From assembly GCF_012843315.1 (NCBI RefSeq), contig NZ_JABAEX010000001.1:248001-312000 (forward strand): DNA of 64,000 bases, read 5' to 3'. Of this stretch, positions 59,413 through 64,000 are shown in pieces. This DNA is from Streptococcus sp. WB01_FAA12 (GTDB lineage Bacteria; Bacillota; Bacilli; Lactobacillales; Streptococcaceae). The notes beneath the pieces are model-generated. The model saw only the letters and a program-made list of their open reading frames with translations. It did not search any database and was not told the DNA's origin. The first letter of the stretch is position 1. The number at the start of each line of letters is the position of its first letter. A program made the position numbers and the translations under genes.

Positions 59413-59463
59413 AGTATAACACTATATGAAATCGTTGTCAATACTTTTTGTTTTATTTTGTTT
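59413..59463 (-). promoter_or_regulatory. gatABC promoter with a putative LacR-family operator
   Basis: -35 TTGACA (59436-59441), 17-base spacer and -10 TATACT (59413-59418). Directly upstream lies the 19-base T-rich site (59445-59463) identical to one before lacR. Confidence 0.65.
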
Positions 59464-59543
59464 CTTTTTTGTTGATTGTGTTTTGTTAATTAATTATAAT
59501 CATTATCAAACAATCTTTTTAAATTCTGTTTTCGTGCATTTCA

Positions 59544-59573
59544 AACAAAAAAAAGACCAAAATGGGTCTTTCT
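59544..59573 (-). terminator. Terminator of the lic1 operon
   Basis: AAGACC-CATTTT-GGTCTT (59553-59558 with 59565-59570), followed by eight T residues on the minus strand, 25 bases after the licC stop. Confidence 0.9.
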
Positions 59574-59594
59574 GTTACTAATTTCTAATGTTAT

Positions 59595-60284
59595 TTAGTT
59601 AATGGAAGATAAAATTTCTTCTAGCTTTTGATAGTCCTTAACACTATCGATTTCATAGATGCTGTTGGCTTCTAATTCTTCAACATACACATCTAATTCT
59701 TTGATATTATCCTTAACCATGTTATCCCAATAGAGATCAACAAATTCACCACTTTCGTAAGCTTTGTCAATAAAGCCAACAATCTTTTCTGCAGTTGGAG
59801 CATCCCAGAATGATACGCCGCTCAGAATACGACCAGCCTTGCTATCAACGATGATGTCTTGAACTTTATAGTCATCACCATAAACCAAGAACCATTCATT
59901 CTCACAGTCTTCACGATAAACACTGAAATAGGTTGAACGTTTAAGATCGTCTCTAAACATATTTTTGAAAAGATAGTTATCCGCATCAATAACATAGCTG
60001 TTAGCTAAGTCTTCTTTAACGAGATAAAGTGAGTAAAAATTGTTGTAATCGGCATACTTATCGTTAAAGACTAAACGAACACCATATTTTTCTTTTAGAT
60101 AATCAAATTGTTCTTTAAGGTAGCCGACAACAATGATAATCTCATCAATTCCTCGTTCTTTCAAAAATTCAATTTGGTATTCTACCAAAGGTTTTTGGTT
60201 GACCTTAACCAAGGCTTTAGGGGTATTTTCAGTCATAGGGCGCAGACGAGTTCCCAACCCCGCTGCCAAGATAATTGCTTTCAC
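59595..60284 (-). CDS. licC: Choline-phosphate cytidylyltransferase
   Basis: A 229-residue nucleotidyltransferase. ILAAGLGTRLRPMTENTPKAL is the NTP-binding signature and VIDADNYLFKN the metal site. It makes CDP-choline from CTP and phosphocholine for teichoic acid decoration. Last gene of the operon. Confidence 0.96.
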   Translation of the reverse strand: MKAIILAAGLGTRLRPMTENTPKALVKVNQKPLVEYQIEFLKERGIDEIIIVVGYLKEQFDYLKEKYGVRLVFNDKYADYNNFYSLYLVKEDLANSYVIDADNYLFKNMFRDDLKRSTYFSVYREDCENEWFLVYGDDYKVQDIIVDSKAGRILSGVSFWDAPTAEKIVGFIDKAYESGEFVDLYWDNMVKDNIKELDVYVEELEANSIYEIDSVKDYQKLEEILSSIN

Positions 60285-60295
60285 GCTATTCTCCT

Positions 60296-61174
60296 TTATT
60301 CTTTAATAATAATATAAACACCAGCCATAACAACAAGCGATGTAATAATGGTCACCATATCGAGTGGTGTACCTAAAAGCATTGCTGAGAACAATACTGT
60401 CCAAACGACATAGCTTACGTTCAAACCAGTTGCTTTTGCTGGTTGTAGCCGATTGATTGCAATGTAATAAGCCAAATAAGAAATCATATTACATGCTGCA
60501 AAGACTAACATCAAACCGAGTAATTGTCCATCTGCCACTTCTGCAAATGAATGGTGTGAAAAGAGCACAATCACAAGATAGGACAAGAATGAGGTTACTT
60601 GACGGATTAATAGTGCTTCAATTTCACTTAATTCACTTTCCATGGCGTAGGAACTAAGAACACTCTCACTTCCCCAAGCGATGGCACAAACTAATGCACA
60701 AAGAATTCCGATATAAAAAGAATTAACCTGCTCAACTTTGTATGTCTGGGCAATAATACCAGCGATAATCAACAGAATACCAAAGACAGTATTCTTAGAT
60801 ACCTTGTGTTTCAAAATGAAAAATGCGAGTAAAACAGAGACTGCTGGGTAGATGGCTGATACTGAAGATGCAAGAGAACTACCGATATACTTAACCGCAT
60901 AAAGATTGGCCTGCATTCCTATTGGTCCAGCTAGCAAGGCTCCGATAATAACACTGACATTTCGGATATTTAGGAAAATTGAAAAGCGAACTTTCCCTTC
61001 TCTAATCAAGAGAAAAGCTAATAAAATAAAGATACTCAAGAAGTCATGCGCTGCTGCTACCACAAAGGGGGAAAGATTTGTAAAAATTGAAAAGATATAA
61101 GCACTGATTGTCAGTCCTAGCCCCCAGAAGATCCCTGAGAGCAGACCGAAAGAAACACCATTTTTATTCTTCAT
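60296..61174 (-). CDS. licB: Choline permease, DMT superfamily
   Basis: A 292-residue membrane protein with about ten helices and two EamA-type halves. It imports choline for the pathway. ATG at 61174 is chosen, five bases after GGAGG and one base past the licA stop. Confidence 0.93.
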   Translation of the reverse strand: MKNKNGVSFGLLSGIFWGLGLTISAYIFSIFTNLSPFVVAAAHDFLSIFILLAFLLIREGKVRFSIFLNIRNVSVIIGALLAGPIGMQANLYAVKYIGSSLASSVSAIYPAVSVLLAFFILKHKVSKNTVFGILLIIAGIIAQTYKVEQVNSFYIGILCALVCAIAWGSESVLSSYAMESELSEIEALLIRQVTSFLSYLVIVLFSHHSFAEVADGQLLGLMLVFAACNMISYLAYYIAINRLQPAKATGLNVSYVVWTVLFSAMLLGTPLDMVTIITSLVVMAGVYIIIKE

Positions 61175-61175
61175 C

Positions 61176-62033
61176 CTAACCTCCATAATAGGCCAAACCG
61201 TCAACAGCTCTTTGGTAACGACTCACACCATACTCTCCAAAGTCAGCACCCTGAGCTTCTTTGTACACTGTCCACAAACTCCAGATGGTATCTTGCAAAA
61301 TTTTATAGATTCGAATCTTTTCACGAGATACTGGAGTTTTGTCACTCTCATAGTAGGTTAGGAAATCTTCTTCTTCCTGATTTGTAAATTCAGACTCCAA
61401 AAAGAGAGCTGCCAAATCCCACATCGGGTCATTCATGGAAGAGTATTCCCAGTCGATCAAATACATGCGTCCTTGGGGTGACTCGATAAAGTTTTCTGGT
61501 ACCAAATCAATATGACAAGACTTTCTGTCAACACCTAAGTCAGCCAATTTTTTCTCTAGTGAAAATACATCTTTTCTTACAGCTTCATAATTGGCGTAAG
61601 GGATATTCCCATCAATCAGGGCTTCGTATTTTTTGATTTCTTCAAAAGGTGCAAATTCCCCTCTTAGTTCTTTGCCTGATGCATGAATGGTCTGTAGAAT
61701 CGGAGCAATCTTTTCAAATTTGGTCTTAATCGAAGTGGAATCAAGAGTTGTTGCAGAATCAATGTACTCATTTACCTTGATCCCTGACTCAATATCAAAA
61801 AGATAATTCTTGACATCAAGATTTAAATCTTTCAACAATTCAAGATTGTATTTTTCATCTTGACGATTGATGAGTTTTTCAGTCCCTTTACCAAAAAATT
61901 TCACAATATACTGTTTGTCGGTTGTTTTAACCAAATAGTTTTGGTTGGTCATGCCTCCCAGCTGTTCAACACTGAGTACTTCCTCTTCATCAGATAGTAA
62001 AGAAGAAATTTTTTCTTTGATGATTTTCTCCAC
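61176..62033 (-). CDS. licA: Choline kinase
   Basis: 285 residues with the choline kinase/aminoglycoside phosphotransferase fold. GGMTNQNYLV is the glycine-rich loop, SCHIDLVPENFI the catalytic Brenner motif and LIDWEYSSMNDPMWDLA the metal-binding motif. Phosphorylates imported choline. Confidence 0.95.
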   Translation of the reverse strand: MEKIIKEKISSLLSDEEEVLSVEQLGGMTNQNYLVKTTDKQYIVKFFGKGTEKLINRQDEKYNLELLKDLNLDVKNYLFDIESGIKVNEYIDSATTLDSTSIKTKFEKIAPILQTIHASGKELRGEFAPFEEIKKYEALIDGNIPYANYEAVRKDVFSLEKKLADLGVDRKSCHIDLVPENFIESPQGRMYLIDWEYSSMNDPMWDLAALFLESEFTNQEEEDFLTYYESDKTPVSREKIRIYKILQDTIWSLWTVYKEAQGADFGEYGVSRYQRAVDGLAYYGG

Positions 62034-62049
62034 AAATAACCTCCATCTT

Positions 62050-63072
62050 CTACACTTCCCACTTAAATACTGTTTTAAAAGCAGTATTTAGGTCTGTAGC
62101 AAAGACACGGTGAATGTCCTTGATTTCTCTCACTGGTTCCTCGATATAAAGGATATTTTTCAGACGATTCGCAAACTTTTTGACTTCCATCATTTGAATG
62201 GCCTTCTCAAAATCAATCCGTCCTGATCGTGACGAACCAACCAATAATAAACCTTTTTCTAAAGCATCTCGTGTATTGATATTGACCTTGTACTCGCTCA
62301 CTCCCATCATGAGAATAGTTCCCTGAGGTCGAATGTAACGAATCAAATCATTGATAGCTGGTCCTGTTCCATCGCCACCGCAGCATTCAAATCCATGATC
62401 AAAGGTCAGATCCTCGGGAATATTATCCGTGATGTAGCACTCTTTTGCAAAAGAGAAGAGCTCCAGTTTTTCCCAATGGCGACCAATCACGATAATCTCT
62501 GCTTCTGGTAGAGTGTAATTGATAATATTGGCAACCACAAAGGCTAAACTACCATCTCCGATAACAGCTATGCGCTCTCGCTTACTATGAGCGAGATTCA
62601 AGAAACGGTCCATGGCATGCATACCCACACTCACAAACTCAGTAATGGCAGCAACTGTGTCCTCAATGTCATTATAAGACACAACACGATCTTTTGGAAG
62701 AGAGACAAATTCTCGCATAAAGCCATCATAACCACTAGATAGGAAGTAGGTTCCTGTCATGTAGTTCTCGTAGAACTCCTTGTCACTCTGCATAGGCGGT
62801 TGATTGGGAATCATAACTACCTTTTGACCGACTTCATAAGTACCAGTTGGATCTGAAATAACAGTTCCACAAGACTCGTGAATCATAGCCATAGGAAGCT
62901 TTTTAGCCAATATCTTTGGATCGCGTTTCCCTTGATAGTAACGTTGATCCGCATGACAAACTGCCATATAATTTGGACGAATCAGGATATGATTCTCCTG
63001 ATCAATGTCCTCTTCTTGGTATTTTACATTGATAAACTTGGGTTTGGTCAGTTGATAAATTTGATTAATCAT
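62050..63072 (-). CDS. tarJ: Ribulose-5-phosphate reductase
   Basis: A 340-residue zinc alcohol-dehydrogenase-like protein: VCHADQRYYQG and MIHESCGTV carry metal ligands and AVIGDGSLAFVVAN binds NADPH. It makes ribitol-5-phosphate for TarI. ATG at 63072 is four bases after the tarI stop; an upstream TTG frame overlapping tarI is less likely. Confidence 0.93.
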   Translation of the reverse strand: MINQIYQLTKPKFINVKYQEEDIDQENHILIRPNYMAVCHADQRYYQGKRDPKILAKKLPMAMIHESCGTVISDPTGTYEVGQKVVMIPNQPPMQSDKEFYENYMTGTYFLSSGYDGFMREFVSLPKDRVVSYNDIEDTVAAITEFVSVGMHAMDRFLNLAHSKRERIAVIGDGSLAFVVANIINYTLPEAEIIVIGRHWEKLELFSFAKECYITDNIPEDLTFDHGFECCGGDGTGPAINDLIRYIRPQGTILMMGVSEYKVNINTRDALEKGLLLVGSSRSGRIDFEKAIQMMEVKKFANRLKNILYIEEPVREIKDIHRVFATDLNTAFKTVFKWEV

Positions 63073-63076
63073 AGCC

Positions 63077-63784
63077 TTAGTCTTTCTCAATCATGCTTTT
63101 CGCGATTTTCAAGTCTGTTACAGTTGTGATTTTAAGGTTTGAATATTCACCTTTAGCTAGGGCAACGTCTTTCCCTTTGATAACAAAAATCTTACATGCA
63201 TCCGTCAGGATTTCCTTTTCTTGATCAGATAGGGAACCATACAAATCCATAAAATCCTTGCATCGGAAGGTTTGAGGTGTTTGACCCTGATAGAGGTGAG
63301 CACGATTTGGAATATCCGTGATAAACTGACCATTGGTACTTTCAACAATTGTATCAACCGCTTCTACTACTGTGTCAACTGCATCATGATCTTGAGCGAG
63401 TTTGATATTGTCCTGAATCATGCGAAGTGTGATAAACGGACGAACAGAGTCATGCGTAATAACGATATCTTCAGGAGTAATTGGACGGTAGGCTTCAATG
63501 GCTTCTATAATCTTCTCGATACTGCTATTACGATCAGCACCACCTTTTGTAATGATGATACGGTCCTTGTGGAGAGAAAGATACTTGTCAACCAAGTCCT
63601 CAGCATGAGAGACCCAATCTCCATGAACTCCAATTACAATTTTTTCAATACTTGGTTCCAAAACAAATTTTTCAATTGTGTGGATCAAAATAGGACGATC
63701 ACCCAACTCCAAGAATTGTTTTGGTAAATTACTGATTCCCATGCGTGTGCCAGTTCCTCCGGCTAGGATTCCTGCATAGATCAT
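63077..63784 (-). CDS. tarI: Ribitol-5-phosphate cytidylyltransferase
   Basis: 235 residues of the IspD-like family. AGGTGTRMGISNLPKQFL binds CTP and ITHDSVRPFI follows. It forms CDP-ribitol, the ribitol donor for teichoic acid. First gene of tarIJ-licABC; AGGAG precedes the ATG. Confidence 0.95.
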   Translation of the reverse strand: MIYAGILAGGTGTRMGISNLPKQFLELGDRPILIHTIEKFVLEPSIEKIVIGVHGDWVSHAEDLVDKYLSLHKDRIIITKGGADRNSSIEKIIEAIEAYRPITPEDIVITHDSVRPFITLRMIQDNIKLAQDHDAVDTVVEAVDTIVESTNGQFITDIPNRAHLYQGQTPQTFRCKDFMDLYGSLSDQEKEILTDACKIFVIKGKDVALAKGEYSNLKITTVTDLKIAKSMIEKD

Positions 63785-63950
63785 ATATATTCTCCTTTAG
63801 TTTATTCTAAAAAACTTATCACCATCTATTATATCACAATCTGCCTTTATCATGAAGAAAAGACAGAGAACTATCTATCTAAATTTCAGAAATAAAATTA
63901 GATTTCCCTCTATATTTTTTACTTAACATTCGGTTAATATAGAGTTCTTT

Positions 63951-63983
63951 AGAGTATAATACAAACCTTAAAGAAAACTTAAA
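63951..63983 (-). promoter_or_regulatory. lic1 operon promoter with CiaR box
   Basis: The minus strand holds TTTAAG-N5-TTTAAG (63983-63967), the exact CiaR direct repeat, followed by -10-like TATACT about eight bases on. In pneumococcus CiaRH controls a lic1 promoter, so the same control is likely. The leader to the tarI start is about 165 bases; nothing else was recognised in it. Confidence 0.8.
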
Positions 63984-64000
63984 ATCACTTTTAAGAATAC

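Overview
The window looks like a chromosomal segment of a mitis-group Streptococcus close to S. pneumoniae (S. mitis, S. pseudopneumoniae or similar). Supporting this are a GC content near 40 percent by eye, the lic1 choline/teichoic-acid operon with a CiaR-type promoter, Pht histidine-triad proteins next to adcAII, the pneumococcal-type polyamine operon, a preQ1-II riboswitch on queT and an asd-type small RNA. Gene order largely follows what I remember of the pneumococcal map, but blocks are joined differently around the pht genes and between the gat and lic operons, so it is probably not a standard pneumococcus. Layout, left to right. 1-4800: a leftward polyamine operon (speA-speE-carboxynorspermidine dehydrogenase-nspC) behind a promoter, a long structured leader RNA and an intrinsic terminator. 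4870-6540: two small unknown genes and the 3' remnant of a membrane-protein gene. 6540-9720: a very AT-rich island with two overlapping rightward genes, a membrane P-loop (KAP/YobI-like) NTPase and a large helical partner; this is the best candidate for an uncharacterised, possibly defensive, system. 9731-13100: neopullulanase, a nucleotidyltransferase-fold protein and a lipid kinase. 13264-15150: an accessory patch holding a SAP-domain gene, a truncated ADP-ribosylglycohydrolase and an alpha/beta hydrolase, interleaved with repeated copies of the 3' end of rlmCD, as expected from integrative-element scars. 15118-24034: rlmCD, a DUF1002 protein, and a tightly overlapping leftward operon tdk-prfA-prmC-sua5-GNAT-glyA-nucleoid protein-pmp23. 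24157-32537: mostly core genes: tautomerase, mnmE, dapA-asd with an asd small RNA, tRNA-Thr, queT with its riboswitch, gtrA family, mscL, hemH and pepT. 32574-39400: the zinc-regulated pht-adcAII-pht region, where the distal pht gene is broken by one nonsense codon and two AdcR-box promoters are visible. 39526-41528: ptsI-ptsH. 41796-43046: an accessory hydrolase. 43667-47285: class Ib ribonucleotide reductase nrdH, nrdE, nrdF. 47425-59375: lactose/galactose catabolism: lacR, lacG-E-F-T (LacT antitermination plus a cre site), lacA-B-C-D (tandem LacR-like operators), a lacX-type mutarotase and a galactitol-type PTS (gatA-B-C). 59595-63784: the lic1 operon tarI-tarJ-licA-licB-licC, which makes CDP-ribitol and CDP-choline for phosphocholine-decorated teichoic acid. 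The window ends at its CiaR-box promoter. All family names come from reading the translations; no database search was run.
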